Part shown: positions 1 through 7,236 of the stretch, in pieces
How positions within the stretch are numbered: position 1 is the first letter of the stretch
Layout: each line of letters opens with the position of its first letter
NCBI GenBank assembly: GCA_040755615.1
Contig: JBFMAL010000047.1
Location: 1-16,774 of the forward strand
Origin: DYEP01 sp040755615
GTDB taxonomy: Bacteria > Bacillota > Sulfobacillia > DUSP01 > DYEP01
Length of the DNA stretch: 16,774 nt
Direction of reading: 5' to 3'
Notes under the pieces: generated by a model
Databases searched by the model: none
What the model was told of the DNA's origin: nothing
What the model saw: the letters and a program-made list of their open reading frames with translations, nothing else
Made by a program: the position numbers and the translations under genes

Positions 1-300
1 GTTTTGCAGCAGTTTCCTGGCTGTTTCAACCAGGCGCTCCCGGTCGTTCCTATCCTTGCGGAGGCGCTTTTCGGAAAAACTTACGATCAGGCTCTCTGCA
101 AGCTGGCGTTTCACCTTGTTCTCATCGATGAAGGTGTTGACATAGTCGATCGTTTTGTAGCGGAAGAGATTACCGTCTTCATCCTTCAATCTGATATAAC
201 CGGTCTCGTCAAAGATCGCCGCCAGGGTCTTCTTGCTCATCGTCCTGATCCTGCTGCCGACGATGTAGCCGTACCTGGCCTCCTTCAATTTACCTGGGAT
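1..300 (-). pseudogene. IS1634-like DDE transposase fragment
   Basis: On the minus strand an open frame runs from about 300 off the left edge. It reads GKLKEARYGYIVGSRIRTM, then an acidic/basic stretch, then ESLIVSFSEKRLRKDRNDRE. The GYIVGSRI block and the 'LIVSFSEKRxxKDxxxRE' block are typical of the C-terminal half of IS1634-type (IS4 superfamily) transposases. A stop codon (TAA) lies just 5' of the fragment at 301-303, and the N-terminal part with the first catalytic Asp residues is not present in the next bases, so the gene is cut at its 5' end. The 3' end lies outside the window. The family call rests on remembered motifs. The element cannot be active as seen. Confidence 0.7.
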
Positions 301-360
301 TTAGTGCTCTCGGAACCCCGTTTTTCACGATCAACTGTCAAACTCGGGAGGTGGGGATAC
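301..360. other. Possible end region of the left IS element
   Basis: The 60 bases next to the transposase fragment hold no coding frame related to the fragment. The stretch TCAACTGTCAAACTCGGG at 331-348 resembles the kind of terminal repeat found at ends of IS1634-like elements. If it is the end, the element lost the 5' part of its transposase gene by an internal deletion. No second copy of the repeat is in the window, so this stays weak. Confidence 0.25.
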
Positions 361-377
361 CTCAGCTTGCCGACCCA

Positions 378-406
378 TTGACATACTTAACAGAGAGGTT
401 TATGAT
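378..406 (+). promoter_or_regulatory. Sigma-A promoter of the Ytr-like operon
   Basis: TTGACA at 378-383 is followed after exactly 17 bases by TATGAT at 401-406. This is a near-consensus housekeeping promoter (-35 perfect, -10 with one mismatch), and it sits in the most AT-rich part of the window. Transcription should start near 412-414, inside the operator dyad and about 36 bases before the regulator's ATG at 449. Confidence 0.88.
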
Positions 407-409
407 ACA

Positions 410-433
410 AGTGTATTATAATATTAGTACACT
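410..433. promoter_or_regulatory. YtrA-type operator, AGTGTA-N12-TACACT
   Basis: A perfect 6-bp inverted repeat, AGTGTA at 410-415 and TACACT at 428-433, is separated by 12 AT-rich bases. As I recall, the Bacillus subtilis YtrA operator was reported as AGTGTA-N13-TACACT, so this site differs only by one base in the spacer. It covers the predicted transcription start just downstream of the -10 box, where a bound repressor would block RNA polymerase. With a YtrA-like gene directly downstream, negative autoregulation of the whole operon is the natural reading. Confidence 0.85.
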
Positions 434-448
434 AAGAGAGTGACACGG

Positions 449-865
449 ATGTGGATACATGTTGACCCCTCCTCTGGAGTACCGATCTACCTTCAAATAG
501 TAGAGCAGATGCGCCAGGCAGCTGCTACCGGCCTGCTGGCTTCCGGGGAGCAACTGCCTTCTGTAAGGGAACTTGCGCTTTCTCTTACAGTCAATCCGAA
601 TACCGTGGCTAGAGCCTACCAGGAGCTGGAGCGGGACGGAGTCATCGCTGTGGTCAGGGGCGTGGGAACGTTTGTGTCCGACAGCCCCCCGAAACTATCG
701 GAGAAAGAGAGATACGACCGGATCTTCAAGGGCGCAAAGCAGCTGGCGGCACAGGCGTATAGTCTCCGGTTCTCTGCAGGAGAATTCACAAAGACAGTGA
801 GGGATGCCGCCAGGGAAGTGTACCAGTCAGAACTCCAGGAGAATTCAGGTGAGATCGATGCGTGA
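449..865 (+). CDS. GntR-family repressor, YtrA subfamily
   Basis: This 138-residue protein has an N-terminal GntR winged helix-turn-helix (about residues 8-75) with PIYLQIVEQM, LPSVRELA, NPNTVARAYQELERDG and the wing GVGTFVS. A short C-terminal tail of about 60 residues is predicted to form two helices, as in the YtrA subfamily, which lacks a large ligand domain and dimerises through these helices. A GTG at 440 is also in frame, but it overlaps the AAGAGAG ribosome binding site at 434-440, so ATG 449 (8-base spacing) is the better start. The gene overlaps the following ATPase gene by 8 bases. It probably represses its own operon through the dyad at 410-433; the inducer cannot be read from sequence, though relatives respond to cell-wall antibiotics. 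Confidence 0.92.
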   Translation: MWIHVDPSSGVPIYLQIVEQMRQAAATGLLASGEQLPSVRELALSLTVNPNTVARAYQELERDGVIAVVRGVGTFVSDSPPKLSEKERYDRIFKGAKQLAAQAYSLRFSAGEFTKTVRDAAREVYQSELQENSGEIDA

Positions 866-1757
866 GTACGCCATTGAGACAGAAGGGCTTACCAAGACTT
901 ACGACGACGTGAAGGCGGTGGACGGGCTCAAGCTGCAGGTTCCCGCCGGTAGCATTTTCGGTCTCTTGGGGCCCAACGGCGCGGGCAAGACCACTACCAT
1001 AAAGATGCTGCTTGGACTCGTCGCGCCCACTTCGGGTTCTGCCAGGGTGCTGGGATTTGACGTCAGGACCCAGAGTGAAGAGATAAGGCGCAGGGTGGGA
1101 TACCTCTCAGAGACGTCCAGTATGTACGGGTATATGTCAGTGGGCGAGATACTGTCTTTCACCAAGCGTCTGTACCCCAGGTGGGACAAGTCAGTGGAAG
1201 ACAAGTACGTCGACATGTTCCGCCTCCCGAGGACTCGCCGCGTCTCCGCGCTGTCGCGCGGGATGAAGACGCAGCTCGGTCTTATCCTGGCACTCGCACC
1301 GTGCCCGGATCTGATCGTGCTCGACGAACCTACGAACGGGCTTGACCCCGTAGGGATCAGAGACTTCCTCCAGGCGATACTTCAAGAAGTATCCGGCACA
1401 GGCCAGACGGTGCTGATGTCCTCTCACATGTTATACCAGGTAGAACGCGTGGCTGACTGGGTGGGTCTGATAGTCCGCGGAAGGCTTCTTCTGTCACGAC
1501 CCATGGATCAGCTGAAACTGGGCCAGAAGAAGATCCAAGCGGCGTTCCAGGTTAATCCCCCCGAAAGGATATTTCAAATGCCGGGGATTGAGCGGGTGAA
1601 CCGCGACGGCAGACGGTACGTGATTCACGTCTCCGATAACGTGGATGAGATACTGATGAACCTCAGGGAGATACCCCACTTCGCGGTGGACGTGGTTGAC
1701 CTAAACCTCGAGGATATTTTCATGGAATACGCGGGGAATGGGGGTACGCCGTCATGA
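858..1757 (+). CDS. ABC transporter ATP-binding protein, YtrB-like
   Basis: This 299-residue ATPase should energise the ABC-2 permease that follows. Visible motifs are Walker A GPNGAGKTTT (about 38-47), the signature ALSRGMKTQL (131-140) in place of LSGGQ, Walker B LIVLDEPTNGLDP (152-164) and the H-loop SSH (188-190). The Q-loop position carries Glu (GYLSE, residue 85) rather than Gln, as often seen in export ATPases of the YtrB/CcmA type. A C-terminal extension of about 80 residues ends in LEDIFMEYAG, a usual tail of ABC-2 export ATPases. ATG 858 lies inside the end of the regulator gene and follows a GGTGAG element at 848-853. The stop overlaps the next start as ATGA, so translation is probably coupled. 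Substrate unknown. Confidence 0.93.
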   Translation: MREYAIETEGLTKTYDDVKAVDGLKLQVPAGSIFGLLGPNGAGKTTTIKMLLGLVAPTSGSARVLGFDVRTQSEEIRRRVGYLSETSSMYGYMSVGEILSFTKRLYPRWDKSVEDKYVDMFRLPRTRRVSALSRGMKTQLGLILALAPCPDLIVLDEPTNGLDPVGIRDFLQAILQEVSGTGQTVLMSSHMLYQVERVADWVGLIVRGRLLLSRPMDQLKLGQKKIQAAFQVNPPERIFQMPGIERVNRDGRRYVIHVSDNVDEILMNLREIPHFAVDVVDLNLEDIFMEYAGNGGTPS

Positions 1758-2512
1758 TAAGCAGGCCGCTCTTCGTGAAAGAACTTAAGGAAGCGAAGTG
1801 GAAGACGATCACGGGGCTTCTCATCACCGGGATCACGGGTGCTTCTCTACCGTTTCTTGTGGATTACCTGGGTTTCCTCATAGAACAAATGGCTGTGCCC
1901 GAGTGGGCAAGGTCTGTTCTTGGAGAACAATTGGGGAACTATCCGCTTTACCTCTGGTCCAACTGGTACGGCAAGAACCTACTCCAATTCTCTTTGGCGT
2001 TCGCGGTGATCATGGCCGGGCCGCTCATCGCAGGAGAGCGCTCCCGGAACACGCTGGAATTCTTGGCGTCAAAACCGCTGTCGCGCGTCCAGATTATACT
2101 GACCAAAGCAGCGGCGGGAGCGGTTTCTTTAGGTGTGATTATATTGGCGTCGACTGTCATCACGCTTGTGGCGAGTTATGCGGCGGGCCGTCCCGTGCCA
2201 GTGGTGTGGTTCATGTCTGGATTTTTCGCCCAGTATGCCGGGGCGCTAGTATTTTTCAATCTTGCGCTGCTACTTTCCACGCGTTCCGATGATGGGCTGA
2301 AGGCTGCCGTCATTGCCGGTGGTATCGCGCTGTTAATGTTCGCGGCCGAGTGGGTTGCTCCCTTAAGGGGCAGGACGATCATATGGATGATGGCGGCCAG
2401 CAGGTCTTTCATCACAGGTGAAGTGAGCTTTGGCCACATATTCTTCATGCTGCTTTTGGCATCAGGGTTTTTGTGGGCTGCATTGTCTGCATTCCGGCAA
2501 TCAGATGTATGA
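1754..2512 (+). CDS. ABC-2 type transporter permease
   Basis: A 252-residue integral membrane protein with about six hydrophobic segments, near residues 16-45, 77-95, 117-145, 150-172, 184-202 and 227-246. A cytoplasmic loop contains AGERSRNTLEFLASKPLSR, the classical 'ExRxxxTLexLlskPlSr' coupling signature of ABC-2 export permeases, where the ATPase contacts the membrane domain. The start overlaps the stop of the ATPase gene in the pattern ATGA, so the two should form one transporter. The substrate is not readable; relatives in Ytr-type operons act in envelope stress or export. Ends with a hydrophilic tail FRQSDV. Confidence 0.88.
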   Translation: MISRPLFVKELKEAKWKTITGLLITGITGASLPFLVDYLGFLIEQMAVPEWARSVLGEQLGNYPLYLWSNWYGKNLLQFSLAFAVIMAGPLIAGERSRNTLEFLASKPLSRVQIILTKAAAGAVSLGVIILASTVITLVASYAAGRPVPVVWFMSGFFAQYAGALVFFNLALLLSTRSDDGLKAAVIAGGIALLMFAAEWVAPLRGRTIIWMMAASRSFITGEVSFGHIFFMLLLASGFLWAALSAFRQSDV

Positions 2513-2534
2513 AAGGAAACGGGAGGGAGCCGGT

Positions 2535-3260
2535 TTGATCGAGATCAGAAACGTATCCAAGAGCTACAATAAAGGGCAGCTGAAGGCAGTCGACGACCTG
2601 TCGCTGCAGGTGAGACCCGGGGAGATCTTTGGATTTCTCGGGCCCAACGGTGCAGGCAAGACCACGACTATCAAGATGATCGTGGGGCTTTTAGAACCGG
2701 ACCGGGGCAGCATCGTGGTCAATGGCTACGATATCCGGAATGACCCGATAAGGGTGCGGAAGTCCATCGGGTTTGTGCCGGACAATCCAAGCGTGTACGA
2801 AAGGCTCACGGGCATTGAGTACCTGAACTTCCTCGGTGACATTTACGACGTGCCCCAGGCGGTAAGAACGAAGAGAGCAAAAGAGCTGCTCGAGCTGTTC
2901 GAGCTCACGGGGGCCGTGGGGAATCTGATCCAGAGCTACTCTCACGGCATGAGGCAAAAGCTCGTGCTGATCGGAGCGTTACTGCACGCACCTGATGTGT
3001 TTGTGCTGGATGAGCCTATGGTTGGGCTCGATCCTAGGTCAACGCACAATCTGAAAGAGATTATGAGCCGGCACTGCCAGGAGGGGAAGACGGTGTTCTT
3101 CTCAACCCACATCCTGGACGTGGCGGAGAGACTTTGCGACCGTATCGGCATTATCAGACGGGGGAAGCTCATCGCCTGTGGCACTATGGATGAGCTGAAA
3201 ACCATGGCGACCAACAAGGAGACTCTCGAAAACGTATTCCTGGAGTTGACAGAGCAATGA
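2535..3260 (+). CDS. ABC transporter ATP-binding protein, EcsA-like
   Basis: A 241-residue ATPase of a second transporter. It shows Walker A GPNGAGKTTT (36-45), signature SYSHGMRQKL (134-143), Walker B VFVLDEPMVGLDP (155-167) and H-loop STH (190-192). The Q-loop position holds Asp (GFVPDNPSVYERLT), a feature of the EcsA-like group rather than of importers. The TTG at 2535 is chosen because GGGAGGGAG at 2521-2529 sits 5 bases before it and because it gives the normal start MIEIRNVSKSY; an earlier ATG at 2505 in the same frame has no ribosome binding site. It overlaps the following permease gene as ATGA. It differs enough from the ATPase at 858 that the pair is not a recent duplication. Confidence 0.93.
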   Translation: MIEIRNVSKSYNKGQLKAVDDLSLQVRPGEIFGFLGPNGAGKTTTIKMIVGLLEPDRGSIVVNGYDIRNDPIRVRKSIGFVPDNPSVYERLTGIEYLNFLGDIYDVPQAVRTKRAKELLELFELTGAVGNLIQSYSHGMRQKLVLIGALLHAPDVFVLDEPMVGLDPRSTHNLKEIMSRHCQEGKTVFFSTHILDVAERLCDRIGIIRRGKLIACGTMDELKTMATNKETLENVFLELTEQ

Positions 3261-4918
3261 AGACATGGAGGCTCGTTACCCTGCACATCAACCTGAACTT
3301 CGGCCTTTCGGTGCTGCGCCATCACTGGAAGACCAGGGATACAAAGCTACTTGGCCAGCTCGGCATCGCGGCTATCATAGTGCTCACAGGAGCGATATTC
3401 GGAGGCATGTACTACGCCTTCCTGAACATGACATATAACGCTCTGTCAGCGCTGGGTCACGGGCAGGCCGTGCTCACCATGGGCGTGGTCACGTCCAGTT
3501 TGTTCGTGGTATTCGCGGGACTTGCCCTGGTGGTATCCGTATTCTATTTCGCCAATGACCTTGACTTCCTGGTGAGTTTGCCGCTCCAGCCTCACCAGGT
3601 GCTTGCCGGCAAATTCGCCACAGTGCTGGTAAACGCCTACCTCATAGCGGCGCCTTTTGCCATTCCAACCCTGGTGCTCTTCTGCATCAGGGAAGGTATG
3701 GGCCCGGTCTACTGGCTCACGTCTGCGCTCGTGTTCCTGCTCATCCCGGTGCTCCCGCTGGCGGTCGCGTCCGTGGCCGTGCTCTTCATTATGTCTGTTA
3801 CCAACATCGGCAGGTACAAGGACGCGCTGAGGGTGGTGGGCCTGAGTTTCCTGCTCATGTTGGCTCTGGGCTTCAACTACCTCCTGTCAAGTGCCGCGGC
3901 TAACACAGAGAGCATCCATTCCATACTGCGGGATCCTGAGGGGCTGGTGAGGATGGTGGGGCGCGCCTACCCGCCGTCTGTATGGGCAACCAGAGCACTA
4001 AACCCTGTGACGCCGTCCTCTGGCATTCTCCACGTGGTATTGTTTGCCGCGGCGTCAGCGGCAGGGCTTGCGCTGATGATGGTTGCAGCACACTACCTGT
4101 TCTACAAGGGGCTTATCGCCGGCAGAGAAGTGAGCCCGGGCAGGAGGCTGCGATCGGACGAGATTGACTCCCGATTTTCCAGACAGTCGTCACCCATCGC
4201 AGCGATCGCGAGAAGGGAAGTCCGAATACTAGTCAGAACGCCGATCTTTATGTTCAACAGCGTTGCCATGTTGGTAATTCTTCCCCTCATATCCCTGTTC
4301 GCCATGGTGATGCCGGGCAGCGACACCCTGCGCGCGCTGATCGAAAGCGGCGGCGCGAGGCAGACCATAATGCTCGGCGCGGCGGGATTCCTCGCGACGA
4401 TGGGGATGTTTGCTCCTTCTCCTGCCAGCGCCATATCCAGAGAGGGCAAGCTGTTCTGGATTTCAAAGATGATCCCGGTGACGGCTACCGACCAGCTTAA
4501 AGGGAAACTCGCCTACAGTTTCGCCCTGACGGCACTTGCCATCCCCATCCTTTACCTTTACTCGGTGTTGGTTTTCTCATGGAGTGCGCTGGAGTTTGCA
4601 GCCATAGTCGTGTTCGGGATGGCCGGCTCAGCGCCTGTCATCATTTCAAACCTGCTCATCGACCTGTTCAGGCCTTACCTGATGTGGGATGATCCGCAGA
4701 AGGCCATTAAACAGAACTTCAATGTGGTAGCGGGTATGGTGGTCGGTGCCGCGATCCTTTTCGGCCTGTACCAGGTGTTTAAGGCGGCGCTCAAAATAGG
4801 TCTTGGTTTCTGGATGGCGTGGACGGCTTCGGCCGCCCTGTCTGTTCTGCTTGCGCTACTGATGTTTGTGCATATGGCAAGGATATCCGATTTCTTCTAC
4901 CGGCGGATCCAGATATAG
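3257..4918 (+). CDS. Large ABC exporter permease (putative ABC-2 family)
   Basis: A 553-residue membrane protein with roughly twelve hydrophobic segments in two halves, split by a charged cytoplasmic stretch around residues 285-320 (GREVSPGRRLRSDEIDSRFS). The first half has DLDFLVSLPLQPHQVLAGK and the second has SREGKLFWISKMIPVTATDQ and a similar loop; both look like the coupling loops of ABC-2 permeases that contact the ATPase ('lPi...q...gK'). The size and two-half layout fit the group of unusually large ABC exporter subunits found next to EcsA-like ATPases in Bacillota. It overlaps the ATPase by 4 bases and should pair with it. Substrate unknown; peptide, lipid or antibiotic export are all possible. 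Confidence 0.82.
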   Translation: MKTWRLVTLHINLNFGLSVLRHHWKTRDTKLLGQLGIAAIIVLTGAIFGGMYYAFLNMTYNALSALGHGQAVLTMGVVTSSLFVVFAGLALVVSVFYFANDLDFLVSLPLQPHQVLAGKFATVLVNAYLIAAPFAIPTLVLFCIREGMGPVYWLTSALVFLLIPVLPLAVASVAVLFIMSVTNIGRYKDALRVVGLSFLLMLALGFNYLLSSAAANTESIHSILRDPEGLVRMVGRAYPPSVWATRALNPVTPSSGILHVVLFAAASAAGLALMMVAAHYLFYKGLIAGREVSPGRRLRSDEIDSRFSRQSSPIAAIARREVRILVRTPIFMFNSVAMLVILPLISLFAMVMPGSDTLRALIESGGARQTIMLGAAGFLATMGMFAPSPASAISREGKLFWISKMIPVTATDQLKGKLAYSFALTALAIPILYLYSVLVFSWSALEFAAIVVFGMAGSAPVIISNLLIDLFRPYLMWDDPQKAIKQNFNVVAGMVVGAAILFGLYQVFKAALKIGLGFWMAWTASAALSVLLALLMFVHMARISDFFYRRIQI

Positions 4919-4944
4919 GAATGACATGAAAGGGGGCATATGCA

Positions 4945-5247
4945 ATGCTGCTCGCTACCGTTGACCTGAGGACTGATTACCAGGTGTTGGGACTGGTGAA
5001 AGGTAGCTCAATGAAAGCCAAGCACCTGGGGAAGGACATTATGGCGGAAATCCGTAAGCTCGTCGGAGGCGAAGTTCGTGAATATGCAGAGCTACTGACT
5101 GAGGCTAGGGAAGAAGCTATAGCCAAAATGACTGCCGAGGCGGAGAAGCTCGGTGCGAACGCAGTCATCGGGGTACGGTTCGCTACCAGTACTATTACCA
5201 GCGGCGCGGCGGAAATCATCGCATATGGCACTGCTGTGAAGATCTGA
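4945..5247 (+). CDS. YbjQ/UPF0145 family protein
   Basis: A 100-residue protein of the YbjQ family (UPF0145, formerly 'heavy-metal-binding domain'), full length for the family. Recognisable blocks are the VLGLVKGSS strand-turn, KDIMAEIRKLVGGEVREYAELL, REEAIAKMTAEAEKLGANAVIGVRF and a C-terminal strand ending IIAYGTAVKI. Members form a pentameric ring; the function is unknown. ATG 4945 follows AGGGGG at 4931-4936 with an 8-base gap. The 26-base distance to the permease stop and the shared direction suggest it is the last gene of the Ytr-like operon. There are no cysteines or histidine clusters that would make metal binding convincing. Confidence 0.9.
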   Translation: MLLATVDLRTDYQVLGLVKGSSMKAKHLGKDIMAEIRKLVGGEVREYAELLTEAREEAIAKMTAEAEKLGANAVIGVRFATSTITSGAAEIIAYGTAVKI

Positions 5248-5251
5248 GGGA

Positions 5252-5283
5252 GAGCCCCTCGTGCCACAGGGTGCGAGGGGCTC
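5252..5283. terminator. Stem-loop between convergent genes
   Basis: GAGCCCCTCG at 5252-5261 pairs perfectly with CGAGGGGCTC at 5274-5283, leaving a 12-base loop. It begins 4 bases after the YbjQ stop and ends 11 bases before the stop of the convergent SIMPL gene, so it could end transcription from both sides. Neither side has a run of T, so it is not a textbook intrinsic terminator; it could also act as an RNA 3'-end stabiliser. Confidence 0.65.
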
Positions 5284-5294
5284 CAAACGATACA

Positions 5295-6017
5295 TCAGAA
5301 GGAGAATTTCACGCGCAGCCTGGCGGTGATAATCATGTCACCTGGCAGGATGGCCGTGTCTTCCATTACCTTCGCCGCGGAGTACCGGATGATGCCTGGC
5401 GACTCGCTGTAGTTTTCCTCCACGACCAACACATCGGTTACAGTCGCGCCGATTGTAGATGCGACGGTCTCGGCTTTTGTCTTCGCGTCGGCCATGGCGA
5501 GCTTCAGCGCTTCCAGCCTGGCGGCTGAGGGGTCCTTCACACTGAACTGGACGCCCTCGACTGAATTGGCGCCCGCCGAGACAGCGGTGTCGAGGATCCT
5601 GCCCACAATGTCTATCTTGTATACGGTGATAGAGAGCGTGTTATGGACACGGAACCCGATCACGCGCGGCGAGCCCTCCTTCTCCGGCTGATAATCCCAT
5701 ACCGGGAACAGGTTGAAGCCGGCCGTCTTCATATCGGACTCCCGGATACCCAGCGACTTGACCGCCGCGATTACCTGCTGCATTAACCGAGCATTCTCCG
5801 ACTGCGCCTTCTGGGCCGTCTCCGCCTGTGTCTGCACTCCCAGGGTGACCACTGCCCTGTCAGGCTTCAGCTGTACCAGCCCTTCACCGTCCATTACCAT
5901 AACCCGAGGTTCCTTCTCCGTGGCGGTGACCGGCTGTTTTGCGCTGACCGATGCAAAAAAGCCTGACGCTAGAGCTATCACCACCAAACACACGACGAGT
6001 GGGTACAACCTTCTCAC
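5295..6017 (-). CDS. Exported SIMPL (DUF541) domain protein
   Basis: A 240-residue protein with an N-terminal signal peptide: basic MRRLY, hydrophobic core PLVVCLVVIALASGFF and a likely cleavage site after ASVSA. The mature part is one SIMPL/DUF541 domain, with the family opening VMDGEGLVQLKPDRAVVTLGVQ, the middle block YKIDIVGRILDTAVSAGANSVEGVQF and the helix LEALKLAMADAKTKAETVA. Related proteins (E. coli YggE, the B. abortus BP26 antigen) are periplasmic or surface proteins of unclear role linked to stress tolerance. The start is GTG at 6017, 5 bases after a perfect GGAGGTG (6023-6029 on the minus strand). It runs towards the Ytr-like operon and away from the lipid kinase, so it is its own transcription unit. 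Confidence 0.9.
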   Translation of the reverse strand: MRRLYPLVVCLVVIALASGFFASVSAKQPVTATEKEPRVMVMDGEGLVQLKPDRAVVTLGVQTQAETAQKAQSENARLMQQVIAAVKSLGIRESDMKTAGFNLFPVWDYQPEKEGSPRVIGFRVHNTLSITVYKIDIVGRILDTAVSAGANSVEGVQFSVKDPSAARLEALKLAMADAKTKAETVASTIGATVTDVLVVEENYSESPGIIRYSAAKVMEDTAILPGDMIITARLRVKFSF

Positions 6018-6029
6018 AGAAGCACCTCC

Positions 6030-6354
6030 ATTTCTGGAATGAAGTCAGCTGACCTTTGCCCATTTGGACGTAACACTTTGTGAGAAGTTTCGGGTCGGCA
6101 CACGGTGAGCGATGGGTGGCCCACGATCCCGTACACCGGCAGACGGTTGCCAGTACTTGTTCTTTAAGAAGTATCAACAGAACACCCCTTCGACACGACC
6201 CGCAGGCACAACGCTGGGCATGCGGATCGGTGATCTTCGCGCATATGCTGTTACCGGTAGGGTTGCCCGGGGATTTCAGGCACGTACTTCCTCAAGGGCT
6301 TACCAGGTAGGAAAGGGTTCAGTCAGTGTAGAACAATGCTCTGGAGGGTCTAAC
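6030..6354. other. Divergent intergenic region, 325 bases
   Basis: This stretch between the divergent SIMPL and lipid kinase genes must carry promoters for both. I see no good sigma-A match on either strand: TTGCCA at 6147-6152 has only AGTATC at the right distance. An open frame from 6112 continues into the kinase, but its 81 upstream codons look non-coding and the kinase has a clear ribosome binding site of its own. No tRNA or clear stem-loop was found. Confidence 0.5.
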
Positions 6355-7221
6355 ATGGTGCATGTACTGTGCAACGTGTTGTCAGGTGGGGGTCGGGCCT
6401 CGCGCATACTCGGCACTGTGGTGGAATCGCTCAAGGAGAGGGGCTTGTCACCCAGGGTGCGCGTGGCGGTGACCATGGCTGGCTGCAGAGAAGAAGCCCA
6501 GGCTGTCCGTGATGAGAACCCGGCGACGGTCGTAGTCGTAGGCGGCGACGGCACGTTGCGAGAGGTAGGCCGTGTCTTCGCCGGCACGGGAATACCGCTG
6601 CTCATCGTTCCTGCAGGGACTGGAAACGGCCTCGCTTACTCTCTCCGTTTGCCGCTTTCGCCCGAACGCTGCCTGGACCTCCTGGATACAGGACAGGTCA
6701 GGAACATGGATGTTGCACAGACAGGCGCGGGGCTATTTCTCAACGTGGCGGGGGTGGGCCTGGACGCCGAGGTGGCAGGTCGGGCGAAAAGACTCCAGTA
6801 TGTAAAGGGCCTGCCGGCGTACGTCGTGACGGTACTTGAGAAGCTACACGACTTCTCTCCTTTTAAGTATAGAATTAGAACCGACGAGGACTGTGTAATG
6901 CAGGGCAAAGCCATACTGGTCGCGGTGGGCAACGGCAGCTGCTATGGGAAGAACATCGGTATCGTACCTGGTGCTGAAGCATTTGACGGCTGGCTGGATC
7001 TATGCGTAGTGGAGCAACTCAAGCCTCTTGAACTAAGTACAGTCATCGGTATGCTTATGGCGGGACGGCTTCACCACCATCCACGAGTCAGACGCCGGAG
7101 GGTCAGGAAGGCAGAGATCGCCACAGACCCGCCTCACCTCGTTCACTTAGACGGGGACGTGATGGCGAGCACACCTGTGACTGTGGAGGTATTGCCAGGC
7201 GCGCTGTCGGTATTTGTTTGA
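6355..7221 (+). CDS. Diacylglycerol/lipid kinase (DgkB/YegS family)
   Basis: A 288-residue member of the diacylglycerol kinase catalytic-domain (LCB5/YegS) family, which phosphorylates a lipid hydroxyl with ATP at the membrane surface. Diagnostic motifs are the start CNVLSGGGRA, the nucleotide-binding VVVVGGDGTLRE (about 59-70) and VPAGTGNGLA (85-94), followed by a C-terminal beta domain with FLNVAGVGLDAEV, AVGNGSCYGKNIGIVPGA and the conserved end HLDGD. Length is normal (about 290-310). ATG 6355 is preceded by GGAGGG at 6342-6347. The exact lipid substrate cannot be told from sequence; recycling of diacylglycerol from lipoteichoic acid or membrane turnover is the usual role in Bacillota. It opens a long co-directional run that ends at whiA. 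Confidence 0.9.
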   Translation: MVHVLCNVLSGGGRASRILGTVVESLKERGLSPRVRVAVTMAGCREEAQAVRDENPATVVVVGGDGTLREVGRVFAGTGIPLLIVPAGTGNGLAYSLRLPLSPERCLDLLDTGQVRNMDVAQTGAGLFLNVAGVGLDAEVAGRAKRLQYVKGLPAYVVTVLEKLHDFSPFKYRIRTDEDCVMQGKAILVAVGNGSCYGKNIGIVPGAEAFDGWLDLCVVEQLKPLELSTVIGMLMAGRLHHHPRVRRRRVRKAEIATDPPHLVHLDGDVMASTPVTVEVLPGALSVFV

Positions 7222-7236
7222 ATCCAACACGCGGGA

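Noticed and set aside
4..381. Plus-strand open frame of 125 codons at the left edge
   Set aside because: It is antisense to the IS1634-like transposase frame, has no family features, and the minus-strand reading has clear motifs.
804..857. Earlier ATG for the first ABC ATPase
   Set aside because: It lies deep in the regulator gene, has no ribosome binding site, and adds residues absent from the family; ATG 858 is better.
6147..6176. TTGCCA with AGTATC as a promoter for the lipid kinase
   Set aside because: The -10 match is too poor to support a call.
6112..6354. N-terminal extension of the lipid kinase by 81 residues
   Set aside because: The extension looks like random translated sequence, and ATG 6355 has a GGAGGG ribosome binding site and gives the normal family start.
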